This document shows positions 26,220-33,744 of a DNA stretch of 64,000 nt, in pieces. The stretch is from Ancylobacter sp. Lp-2 (GTDB taxonomy: Bacteria > Pseudomonadota > Alphaproteobacteria > Rhizobiales > Xanthobacteraceae). How positions within the stretch are numbered: the stretch's first letter is position 1; each line of letters begins with the position of its first letter. A program made the position numbers and the translations under genes. Below the pieces are notes generated by a model, which was not told the origin of the DNA, searched no databases, and was given only the letters and a program-made list of their open reading frames with translations. The stretch covers positions 124,001-188,000 of the forward strand of contig NZ_JAJALI010000004.1 in NCBI RefSeq assembly GCF_020523795.1, written 5' to 3'.

Positions 26220-26636
26220 ATGACCGATACCCTCGCCGCCGATCCACTTGCCGCCGACATCGTTCCGCGCGTTCTCGCCACCGATGCGGCACTGGCGCTC
26301 ATCGCCGAACTGCGCGGGGAATACGGGCCGGTGCTGTTCCACCAGTCCGGCGGCTGCTGCGACGGCTCTTCGCCCATGTGCTACCCGCAGGGCGACTACA
26401 TCGTCGGCGACGAGGATGTGCGGCTCGGCGCCATCGGCGGCGCGCCCTTCTATATGAGCCCGTCGCAATTCGACTATTGGCAGCACACCCAGCTGATCAT
26501 CGACGTCGTGCCGGGGCGCGGCGGCATGTTCAGCCTGGAGAATGGACGCGGCGTGCGCTTCCTCACCCGCTCCCGCCTGTTCACCGACGCCGACCTCGAC
26601 CACCTCGCCCCCCTCGGCCGCGGCGCCGCGGCGTAA
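26220..26636 (+). CDS. DUF779 family protein linked to acetaldehyde/alcohol oxidation
   Basis: A 138-residue cytoplasmic protein of the DUF779 family, whose function is unknown but whose genes recur next to AldB/AcoD-type aldehyde dehydrogenases. The hallmark Cys-rich motif QSGGCCDGSSPMCYP (about residues 43-57) could bind metal or react with aldehyde; this is inference. The segment PFYMSPSQFDYWQHTQLIID is the other conserved block. GGGAGGAGCCC precedes the ATG. It closes the sigma-54-controlled operon, although a strong hairpin lies upstream and a separate promoter is possible. The convergent response-regulator gene ends 24 bases away. Confidence 0.85.
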   Translation: MTDTLAADPLAADIVPRVLATDAALALIAELRGEYGPVLFHQSGGCCDGSSPMCYPQGDYIVGDEDVRLGAIGGAPFYMSPSQFDYWQHTQLIIDVVPGRGGMFSLENGRGVRFLTRSRLFTDADLDHLAPLGRGAAA

Positions 26637-26659
26637 CCGGCGCAGACCTCGCCGATCCC

Positions 26660-27595
26660 TCAGCGCGGCGTGAGCGCGGTGACCGCCAGCGCCGTCGCCG
26701 CCGCGCGGTTCTCAACGCCGATCTTCGAATAGATCTGCTCCAGATGTTTGTTCACCGTGCGCGGCGACAGGCCGAGGATCTCGCCTATGTCGCGGTTCGC
26801 CTTGCCGCGTGCCAGCCACATCAGCACCTCCGCCTCGCGCAGGGTGAGGTTGAGCCTGGCCTTGAGCACCTGCTCGGGTGCCAGCCCCTCGTCCTCGACG
26901 ATGCGCAGCAATAATTCGTCCGGCCCGATCTGCCCGACATAGGACAGGCGCAGCCGCCGTGCCGCCCCCTCCACCGGCAGATCGATCGCCTCGCGGCCGG
27001 GTCCCGGCGCGCCATCGCTGCGCCGGTTGGCCAGCCAGCGGCGCACGGCTTCCGGCAGCAGGAAGGCGTCGCCGGGCGGCGAGACGGTGATGGCGGTGAG
27101 CAGCGCGGTCGCCTGCGGCGTGCTCCACAGCACCCGCCCCTGCGCGGTCGACGACATGAGGAAGCGGCCGGACGCGTCGAGCGCCGCCCGCGCGCTGTGC
27201 GTCTGCCGCGCATTGGCGAGATGCACGCGGATGCGGGCGATCAGCTCGAAGGGCGAGATCGGCTTGGTGACGTAGTCGACGCCACCGGCCTCCAGCCCCT
27301 TCACGATCTGCTCGGTTTCCGACAGGCCCGTCATGAAGATCACCGGCACATGGGCGATCGCCTTGTTGGCCTTCAGCCGGCGACAGGTCTCGAAGCCGTC
27401 CATGCCCGGCATCATCGCGTCCATCAGGATGACGTCGGGGGTGATGCGCTCGACGAGGGCGAGCGCATTGGCGCCCTCCACCGCCACCAGCACGGTGGCG
27501 CCGGCGGCTTCGAGCGCATCGGTCAACAGGCTCAGAGTTTCGGGCGAATCGTCCACCACCAGGACGATGTCGCGGCGCTCCACGCTATGCATCAT
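26660..27595 (-). CDS. Response regulator with LuxR/NarL-type output domain
   Basis: A 311-residue two-component response regulator. Residues about 8-125 form the receiver with phospho-acceptor Asp59 in ILMDAMMPGMDG and the conserved Lys in VTKPISP. A middle region (about 140-240) with no recognised domain resembles a short PAS-like spacer. Residues about 245-305 are a LuxR-type helix-turn-helix (LTLREAEVLMWLARGKANRD, then SPRTVNKHLEQIYSKIGV). Two ATG codons (27595 and 27592) lie inside the end of the kinase gene, overlapping it by up to 11 bases, so both are made together. By analogy with the CrbS/CrbR pair, it is the likely partner of the transporter-kinase and likely regulator of the divergent urt-fmd operon. 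Confidence 0.88.
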   Translation of the reverse strand: MMHSVERRDIVLVVDDSPETLSLLTDALEAAGATVLVAVEGANALALVERITPDVILMDAMMPGMDGFETCRRLKANKAIAHVPVIFMTGLSETEQIVKGLEAGGVDYVTKPISPFELIARIRVHLANARQTHSARAALDASGRFLMSSTAQGRVLWSTPQATALLTAITVSPPGDAFLLPEAVRRWLANRRSDGAPGPGREAIDLPVEGAARRLRLSYVGQIGPDELLLRIVEDEGLAPEQVLKARLNLTLREAEVLMWLARGKANRDIGEILGLSPRTVNKHLEQIYSKIGVENRAAATALAVTALTPR

Positions 27596-30500
27596 CGCTG
27601 CGCAACGCCTCCAGTACGGCCATGTATTGCTTGAGGTCGAACGTGTCCATGAGGTCCCGCATATGCGAGACGAAGGCGCCATTTTCCGGCGAGTCCGCCT
27701 CGATCTCGGCGAGCTTGGCCTGGATGCCGCGCACATAGCCGATCTCGCCGAGCTTCATCAGCTCCTCGATATGCCCGCCCGCCGGCGGGCGCAGCGAGGC
27801 CGGAGCCACCGGCGCCGGCGGCACGACCTGGCCTTCGACGATCCATGTGAGCTCCAGCAGCTTCTCCAGTTTCTCCAGCAAGACGGCGAGCTGCACCGGC
27901 TTGGCCATCTGGTCGTCATGGCGCCGCGCGTCGAGCCCCTCGCCAATGATCTCGCCGGCATTGGCGGAGATCATCAGGACGCGCAGCCGCACGAAGCCTT
28001 CATCGCGCAGCTGACGCACCACCTCCCAGCCGTTCAGGCCCGGCATGGAAATGTCCAGCAGCACGAGGTCCGGTTCCCACTGCCGGACCATCTGCAGCGC
28101 CGCCACGCCGTCGGCGGCGGCGAGCACGGTGAAGCCGAGCGGCACCAGCACCTCGTGCATCAGGTCGCGATGCGCGCTGTCGTCGTCGGCCACCAGCACG
28201 GTGCGGCGCCGTCCGGCATAGCCGGCGATCCGCCGGTGCGGGATGGCGGTGTTCCGGCTCGGCCGCGGCACCTCCGACAGCATCAGCTTCACCCGGAAGG
28301 TGCTGCCGGCCCCCGGCACCGAGGTCAGCGAGATCTCGCCGCCCATGATCTCGGTGAGCAGCTTGGTGATGGTCAGGCCGAGACCGATGCCGGCGGTGGA
28401 ATAGGTGCCGGCCCGCTCACCGCGCTCGAAGGGCTCGAAGATGCGCTTGTGATCGGCCTCGGGAATGCCGATGCCGGTATCCTCGACCTCGAACTCCGCC
28501 ACCTGGTTGCGATAGGTGATGCGCAGCGCCACCCGGCCGGAGTGGGTGAACTTGATGGCGTTGGACAAGAGGTTGATGAGGATCTGCCGCAGCCGCTTCT
28601 CGTCGGTGTAGACCACCATCGGCAGCCGCTCCGGCCGGACATAGACGAAGTCGATGCCCTTGGCGGTCGCCTGCAGGCGGAACATGTCGACCAGTTGGTC
28701 GAGGAAATCGCCGATGCGCACCTCGTCGCGGGTGAGGTGCAGCCGCCCGGCCTCGATCTTGGAAATGTCGAGCAGCCCGTCGATGAGCCCCGAGAGATGC
28801 TCGGCCGAGCGCCGCATCACCCGGATCGAGTCGCGCCGGTGTTGCGGGATAGCCGCGTCGCGCTCCAGCAGCTGCGCATAGCCGAGAATGGCGTTGAGCG
28901 GCGTGCGCAACTCATGGCTGATGCCGACGACATAGCGGCTCTTGGCGAGGTTCGCCGCCTCGGCCACCTCCTTAGCCTTCTGCAACTTGGCGTCGGTGCG
29001 CTTGTGCGCCTCGATCTCGCGCATCAGCAGGGCGGTCTGCCGGTTGCTCTCCTCCTGCGCGACACGCCGGCTCTCCTGCGCCAGCACGAACAGCCAGGCG
29101 GCGACGCCGGCGATGATCAGCAGGATGAAATAGAGGGTGAACAGCATACCGCCGATCGCGTCGCGCTCGGCGGGCGGCGACAGCGCGGCCTGGAAATAAA
29201 TCACCCCGAGAATGGCGCCGATCACTACCGCCAGCAGCGACAGCACGCCGATATAGTGGCCGAGCCGCGAATTGATGCGCGCCACCGCCCAGACCGGCAG
29301 CGTCGCCCGCAGCATGGCGAGGATCTGGTCTGGGAAGCGCGCCTCCTCCTTGCAGCGGTCGTGGCAGCGCGCGTCGAGCGAGCAGCACAGCGAGCAGATC
29401 GGCCCGGCATAGACCGGGCAATGCGCCATGTCCTCCGGCTCGAATTTGTGCTCGCAGATGCAGCACTTCAGCGTGCTGCGCCCCTCCCACTTCTTGGAGG
29501 CCTGGCGGGCGAGGTAGTAGCGCCCGCCGGTGCCCCAGGCGACGCCGCAGGCGGTGACGAAGGACACCACCAGCGCGACGAAGGGGGCGAAGGCCTGCAG
29601 CGCCGCGCCGAACAGGCCGGCGAAGGCGAGCACCGCGATGCCGGTGCCGGCCATCACCGCCGCGACGCCGACCGGGTTGATGTCGTAGAGATGCGCCCGC
29701 TTGAACTCGATGCCGGGCGGGCTCCAGCCCATCGGCTTGTTGACGACGAGATCCGCCACCAGCGCCGCCACCCACGCCACCGCGACGATGGCGTAGAGGC
29801 CGAGGATCTGCTCCAGCACCTTGTAGATACCGAGCGCCATCAGCATCAGCGCGATGGTGACGTTGAACACCAGCCACACCACCCGGCCGGGATGGCTGTG
29901 GGTCAGCCGCGAGAAGAAGTTCGACCAGGCGATCGAGCCCGCATAAGAGTTCGTCACATTGATCTTGAGCTGGGCGAGGATGACGAACAGCCCGGTGGCC
30001 ACCAGCGCCGCCTGCGGCGACAGCCCGATCTCGAAGGCAACGAGATACATCTGCGTCGGCTCGGCCGCGTGGACGAAGGGCACGCCATGTGTCAGCGCGA
30101 AATAGGCGAGGAAGGAGCCCGCCAGCATCTTCAGCCCGCCGACGACGATCCAGCCCGGACCGGCCGACAGCAGCGCGAGCCACCACACCATGTTACGGGC
30201 CGCCGCGCTACGCCCGGGCGCCCGCCGGGGCAGGAAGCGCAGGAAATCCACCTGCTCGCCGATCTGCGCCACCAGCGCGAAGATCACCGTCGCCGCCCCG
30301 CCGAACAGCAGCGGATCGAAGGAACCGTCCGGAGCGCCGAGACGGCCGGCATAGCGCGTCCATTCACCCAGCGAATCCCCGCCGGCATAGATGACGAAGG
30401 CGAGCGGCACGATGTTGAGCAGCACCCAGGCCGGCTGGGTCCAGAGCTGGAAGCGGCTGATGAAGGTGATGCCGTGCGTCACCAGCGGAATGACCGCCAG

Positions 30501-31004
30501 CGCGCTGACGAAATAGCCGACCATCAGCGGCACGCCGAAGCACATCTCCAGCGCCAGCGCCATGATCGCCGCCTCGATGGCGAAGAACAGATAGGTGAAG
30601 GAGGCGTAGATCAGCGAGGTCAGCGTCGAGCCGATATAGCCGAAGCCGGCGCCGCGGGTCAGCAGGTCGATGTCGACGCCATATTTCGCCGCGTAGTAGC
30701 TGATGGGCAGGCCGGTGGCGAAGATCAGCGCGCAGACAACCAGGATGGCCGCCACGGCATTGTGGAAGCCGTAGGTGAGCGTCACCGCCCCGCCGATCGC
30801 CTCCAGCGCCAGGAACGACACCGCCCCGAGCGCGGTGTTGGCGACACGCAGCGCCGACCAGCGCCGCGCGCTCTTGGCGGTGAAGCGCAGCGCGTAGTCT
30901 TCCAGCGTCTCGTTGACGACCCACTGGTTGTAGCGGCGTCGCACGCGCACGATCTTCTGCTCGGCCGCCATGGTTTCCCGCCTCGCCGCCTCGACGCCCG
31001 ACAT
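27585..31004 (-). CDS. NCS1 transporter-histidine kinase-receiver fusion (transporter-type sensor kinase)
   Basis: Sensor protein of 1139 residues. Residues about 25-505 form a 12-helix NCS1-family transporter module (nucleobase/hydantoin/allantoin type; GVDIDLLTRGAGFGYIGS is a family element). A Cys-rich knot follows at 514-551 (CCIC, HC, CSLCC, CHDRC; nine cysteines) resembling a zinc site. Two further helices lie at about 567-640, then a coiled linker. The kinase has phospho-acceptor His697 in GISHELRTPLNAILGYA, an N-box LINLLSNAIKF and G-boxes DTGIGIP and GIGLGLTI. A receiver with Asp984 (LLDISMPGLNG) and a helical tail end the protein. AGGAGGT directly abuts ATG 31004, with GGGAGG further upstream; ATG 30971 is an alternative. 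It probably senses an amide-, urea- or hydantoin-like compound for the divergent urt-fmd genes. Confidence 0.9.
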   Translation of the reverse strand: MSGVEAARRETMAAEQKIVRVRRRYNQWVVNETLEDYALRFTAKSARRWSALRVANTALGAVSFLALEAIGGAVTLTYGFHNAVAAILVVCALIFATGLPISYYAAKYGVDIDLLTRGAGFGYIGSTLTSLIYASFTYLFFAIEAAIMALALEMCFGVPLMVGYFVSALAVIPLVTHGITFISRFQLWTQPAWVLLNIVPLAFVIYAGGDSLGEWTRYAGRLGAPDGSFDPLLFGGAATVIFALVAQIGEQVDFLRFLPRRAPGRSAAARNMVWWLALLSAGPGWIVVGGLKMLAGSFLAYFALTHGVPFVHAAEPTQMYLVAFEIGLSPQAALVATGLFVILAQLKINVTNSYAGSIAWSNFFSRLTHSHPGRVVWLVFNVTIALMLMALGIYKVLEQILGLYAIVAVAWVAALVADLVVNKPMGWSPPGIEFKRAHLYDINPVGVAAVMAGTGIAVLAFAGLFGAALQAFAPFVALVVSFVTACGVAWGTGGRYYLARQASKKWEGRSTLKCCICEHKFEPEDMAHCPVYAGPICSLCCSLDARCHDRCKEEARFPDQILAMLRATLPVWAVARINSRLGHYIGVLSLLAVVIGAILGVIYFQAALSPPAERDAIGGMLFTLYFILLIIAGVAAWLFVLAQESRRVAQEESNRQTALLMREIEAHKRTDAKLQKAKEVAEAANLAKSRYVVGISHELRTPLNAILGYAQLLERDAAIPQHRRDSIRVMRRSAEHLSGLIDGLLDISKIEAGRLHLTRDEVRIGDFLDQLVDMFRLQATAKGIDFVYVRPERLPMVVYTDEKRLRQILINLLSNAIKFTHSGRVALRITYRNQVAEFEVEDTGIGIPEADHKRIFEPFERGERAGTYSTAGIGLGLTITKLLTEIMGGEISLTSVPGAGSTFRVKLMLSEVPRPSRNTAIPHRRIAGYAGRRRTVLVADDDSAHRDLMHEVLVPLGFTVLAAADGVAALQMVRQWEPDLVLLDISMPGLNGWEVVRQLRDEGFVRLRVLMISANAGEIIGEGLDARRHDDQMAKPVQLAVLLEKLEKLLELTWIVEGQVVPPAPVAPASLRPPAGGHIEELMKLGEIGYVRGIQAKLAEIEADSPENGAFVSHMRDLMDTFDLKQYMAVLEALRSDDA

Positions 31005-31437
31005 ACCTCCTGCTTCCTCCCACGCTTCGTTCTGCCGCCGGCCTCATCCGGGCCGGTCGCACGCCAGCAAGAAACGCACCACGCACGCATGGATTGCATC
31101 GCGCGCTCACGCACTCCGCGAAGGCGATCCATGAACTCGTGCCGAAATGGAAAATGAAAACGCCGGCAGGCCATGCCGACATCTGCCTTTTTCCACCATC
31201 CGAAAAGTAGAACCTCCACACCTCCCGCGCGCACTCCTGCACGCGCGCGTAAAAAAGAACGTCCGGCTCGTCGGAACCTGTTTCGCCAAGCTCGCAGACA
31301 TGGTGAGGCTGGTGCCCGCAAACCCCTATACGTCAATCGACGTATTGCTGCCGCAGCTGATCACTCCCCACGATCAGGCCAACACAAGCACATCGGGAAG
31401 CTTGTTAAGGCCACGTCAAACCCGTGGAGGGGATCGC
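31005..31437. promoter_or_regulatory. 433-base divergent control region between the sensor kinase and urtA
   Basis: No gene is recognised here. The segment from about 31140 to 31435 is clearly richer in A/T than the surroundings, as expected for promoters of both directions. It contains one perfect palindrome (listed separately) and the GGAGGGGATCGC ribosome site of urtA at its right end. A poor sigma-54-like match at 31090-31104 is not convincing. I saw no guanidine-type riboswitch motif. Confidence 0.6.
31328..31345. promoter_or_regulatory. perfect 7-4-7 palindrome, candidate operator of the LuxR-type regulator
   Basis: ATACGTC-AATC-GACGTAT has fully complementary arms and lies 93 bases upstream of the urtA start codon in the AT-rich control region. 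NarL/LuxR-type regulators commonly bind such short dyads with TAC...GTA ends. I found no second copy in this window. Binding by the adjacent response regulator is inference. Confidence 0.55.
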
Positions 31438-32718
31438 ATGTCTTCGCATAACGACGGATCGGATAATTTTTCTTCGACGCGCCGTAGACTTCTGAAAGGT
31501 CTCGCGGCCCTTCCCGCCGCGCCTCTTCTTTCATCGACGGCGCTGTTTTCTTCCTCCGCCTTCGCTCAGGCGCCGGCGACCTCGGCGGTCAACACGACCG
31601 GTCTTGCCGTGACCGACACGGAAGTCACCGTCGGCATCCTGCACTCCGTCACCGGCACCATGGCGATCTCGGAGACCGGCTCGGTGCAGGCCGAGAAGCT
31701 CGCCATCGAGCAGATCAACGCCATGGGCGGCGTGCTCGGCCGCAAGATCAAGTTCATCCAGGAGGACGGCGCCTCCGACTGGCCCACCTTCGCCGAAAAG
31801 GCCAAGAAGCTGCTGGTCAACGACAAGGTCGCCGCCGTCATGGGCTGCTGGACCTCGGCCTCGCGCAAGGCGGTGCTGCCGGTGTTTGAGCAGTATAACG
31901 GCATGCTCTATTACCCGACCTTCTATGAAGGCCTGGAGCAGTCGAAGAACGTCATCTACACTGGCCAGGAAGCCACCCAGCAGATCCTTGCCGGCCTCGA
32001 CTGGGTCAACAAGACCAAGGGCGCCAAGAGCTTCTACCTCATCGGCTCGGACTATATCTGGCCGCGCACCTCGATGAAGATCGCCCGCAAGCACATCGAG
32101 GCGCATCTCGGCGGCAAGGTGGCGGGCGAGGAATATTTCCCGCTCGGCCACACCCAGTTCAACTCGGTGATCAACAAGATCAAGCTGACCAAGCCGGACG
32201 TGATCTACTGCGCGGTGGTCGGCGGCTCCAACGTCGCCTTCTACAAGCAGCTCAAGGCCGCCGGCATCGACCTCAGCAAGCAGACGCTGCTCACCATCTC
32301 CGTCACCGAGGACGAGATCGACGGCATCGGCGGCGACAACATCGCCGGCGCCTATAGCTGCATGAAGTATTTCCAGTCGCTCGACAATCCGAACAACAAA
32401 GACTTCGTCGCCGCCTTCAAGAAGATGTGGGGCGAGAAGACCGTGATCGGCGACGTGACGCAGGCCGCCTATCTCGGCCCGTGGCTGTGGAAAATGACCG
32501 TCGAGAAGGCCGGCTCCTTCGACGTCGACAAGATCGCCGAGGCCTCGCCCGGCATCGAGTTCACCAAGGCGCCGGAAGGCTACGTCAAGATCCACCCGAA
32601 CCACCATCTGTGGTCGAAGACCCGCGTCGGCCAGGCGCAGCTCGACGGCCAGTTCAAGGTGGTGTTCGAGACGCCCGACCTCATCGAGCCGGATCCGTTC
32701 CCCAAGGGCTACCAGTGA
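31438..32718 (+). CDS. urtA: Urea/short-chain amide ABC transporter substrate-binding protein
   Basis: Periplasmic binding protein of 426 residues. The N-terminus has a twin-arginine signal (STRRRLLKGLAALPAAPLL) ending near AFAQA, so it is exported folded. The mature protein is a type-I periplasmic fold of the UrtA/FmdD family: VGILHSVTGTMAISETG at its start, MGCWTSASRKAVLPVFEQ, and YYPTFYEGLEQSKN around the ligand pocket. The start follows GGAGGGGATCGC. It heads urtABCDE-fmdA-fmdB. In cyanobacteria UrtA binds urea; in Methylophilus the homologous FmdD serves short-chain amides and urea. A strong hairpin after the gene may make it more abundant than the permease. Confidence 0.92.
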   Translation: MSSHNDGSDNFSSTRRRLLKGLAALPAAPLLSSTALFSSSAFAQAPATSAVNTTGLAVTDTEVTVGILHSVTGTMAISETGSVQAEKLAIEQINAMGGVLGRKIKFIQEDGASDWPTFAEKAKKLLVNDKVAAVMGCWTSASRKAVLPVFEQYNGMLYYPTFYEGLEQSKNVIYTGQEATQQILAGLDWVNKTKGAKSFYLIGSDYIWPRTSMKIARKHIEAHLGGKVAGEEYFPLGHTQFNSVINKIKLTKPDVIYCAVVGGSNVAFYKQLKAAGIDLSKQTLLTISVTEDEIDGIGGDNIAGAYSCMKYFQSLDNPNNKDFVAAFKKMWGEKTVIGDVTQAAYLGPWLWKMTVEKAGSFDVDKIAEASPGIEFTKAPEGYVKIHPNHHLWSKTRVGQAQLDGQFKVVFETPDLIEPDPFPKGYQ

Positions 32719-32734
32719 TCGGCTGATGCTCCCG

Positions 32735-32760
32735 CCCGGAGAGGGTTCGCCCTCTCCGGG
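32735..32760 (+). terminator. 11-bp hairpin with TTCG loop between urtA and urtB
   Basis: CCCGGAGAGGG-TTCG-CCCTCTCCGGG is a perfect stem with a stable tetraloop, starting 17 bases after the urtA stop, and followed by GCTCTTTCGG. Such hairpins behind binding-protein genes commonly protect the upstream message or act as leaky terminators, raising the binding-protein to permease ratio. Confidence 0.7.
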
Positions 32761-32813
32761 GCTCTTTCGGTTGTCGAGGACCGCGCCATCGGGCGCACGC
32801 CGGGGGATTTCTG

Positions 32814-33740
32814 ATGTTTTCCGACTATTCGCTGGCCGAGCTCAGCTCCATCTTCATGATGCAGGGTTTCGCCGGGCTGATCCTGTTCTCGGTCTTCGTG
32901 CTCATGGCACTCGGCCTCGCCATCATCTTCGGGCAGATGGGCGTCATCAACATGGCGCATGGCGAGTTCATGATCCTCGGCGCCTATGTCACCTATTTCA
33001 CCTCGCAATTTTTCCTGAACTACCTGCCATCGCTGTTCGGCATCTACTTTTTCGTCGCGATGATCCTCGCCTTCCTCGCCGCCGGCGCGCTCGGCATGGC
33101 GACGGAGTGGCTGATGATCCGCCATCTCTACAAGCGACCGCTCGACACGTTGCTGGCCACCTGGGGCCTCAGCCTCATCCTGCAGCAGGTCTACCGCTCT
33201 GTGTTCGGCCCGCGCGAGGTCGGCGTCGAGCTGCCGAGTTGGATGATGGGTTCGCTGCCCGTCACCGAGGTCGTCGAGGTGCAGATCAACGGCCTGTTCG
33301 TCATGGGCCTGACCATCGCCATCACCGTCGCGGTCGCCCTGCTGATGTACAAGTCGAGCTGGGGCAAGCAGGTGCGCGCGGTGGTGCAGAACCGCGTCAT
33401 GGCCGGCGCGGTAGGCATCAACACCGAGAAGGTCGACCGCTACACCTTCGGCCTCGGCTGCGGCATCGCCGGCGTCGCCGGCTCGGCCTTCACCATGATC
33501 GGCTCGACCGGCCCGACCTCCGGCCAGCTCTACATCGTCGACACCTTCCTGGTGGTGGTGTTCGGCGGCGCGCAGAGCCTGCTCGGCACCATCGCCTCCG
33601 CCTTCACCATCTCGCAGGCGCAATCGACCATGGAATTCTTCCTGTCCGGCTCGATGGCCAAGGTCCTCACGCTGCTCGGCGTGGTCGTCATCCTGATGCT
33701 GCGGCCGCAGGGCCTGTTCGTCATCAAGGTCCGTCGTTGA
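32814..33740 (+). CDS. urtB: Urea/amide ABC transporter permease UrtB
   Basis: Inner-membrane permease of the branched-chain amino acid/urea type, 308 residues with about eight helices. The LivH-family start ALGLAIIFGQMGVINMAHGEF, with the conserved NMAHGE, is evident, as are the loop VRAVVQNRVMAGAVGINTEK contacting the ATPase and GLGCGIAGVAGSAF. The C-terminal RPQGLF is typical. It lacks the long N-terminal extension of some proteobacterial UrtB proteins. It pairs with UrtC to form the channel. The next gene begins four bases after its stop. Confidence 0.92.
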   Translation: MFSDYSLAELSSIFMMQGFAGLILFSVFVLMALGLAIIFGQMGVINMAHGEFMILGAYVTYFTSQFFLNYLPSLFGIYFFVAMILAFLAAGALGMATEWLMIRHLYKRPLDTLLATWGLSLILQQVYRSVFGPREVGVELPSWMMGSLPVTEVVEVQINGLFVMGLTIAITVAVALLMYKSSWGKQVRAVVQNRVMAGAVGINTEKVDRYTFGLGCGIAGVAGSAFTMIGSTGPTSGQLYIVDTFLVVVFGGAQSLLGTIASAFTISQAQSTMEFFLSGSMAKVLTLLGVVVILMLRPQGLFVIKVRR

Positions 33741-33744
33741 GGAG

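Noticed and set aside
27585..31004. Possibility that the transporter-kinase is two genes joined by a sequencing error
   Set aside because: The frame is continuous, codon use does not change, a conserved-looking Cys-rich linker joins the parts, and no ribosome site or start codon is found at the junction.
31090..31104. Sigma-54-like sequence TGGATTG-CATC-GCGC upstream of urtA
   Set aside because: GG/GC spacing is right, but the rest of the consensus is poor and it lies about 330 bases from urtA.
27333..31157. Long rightward open frame of about 1270 codons opposite the transporter-kinase
   Set aside because: Antisense shadow of a real gene in high-GC DNA; translation is His/Arg/Gln-rich low complexity, while the minus-strand protein has intact motifs along its whole length.
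31005..31437. Guanidine or other riboswitch in the urtA leader
   Set aside because: I looked for ykkC-type conserved ACGR/ACGAGG blocks and saw none; only the palindrome stands out.
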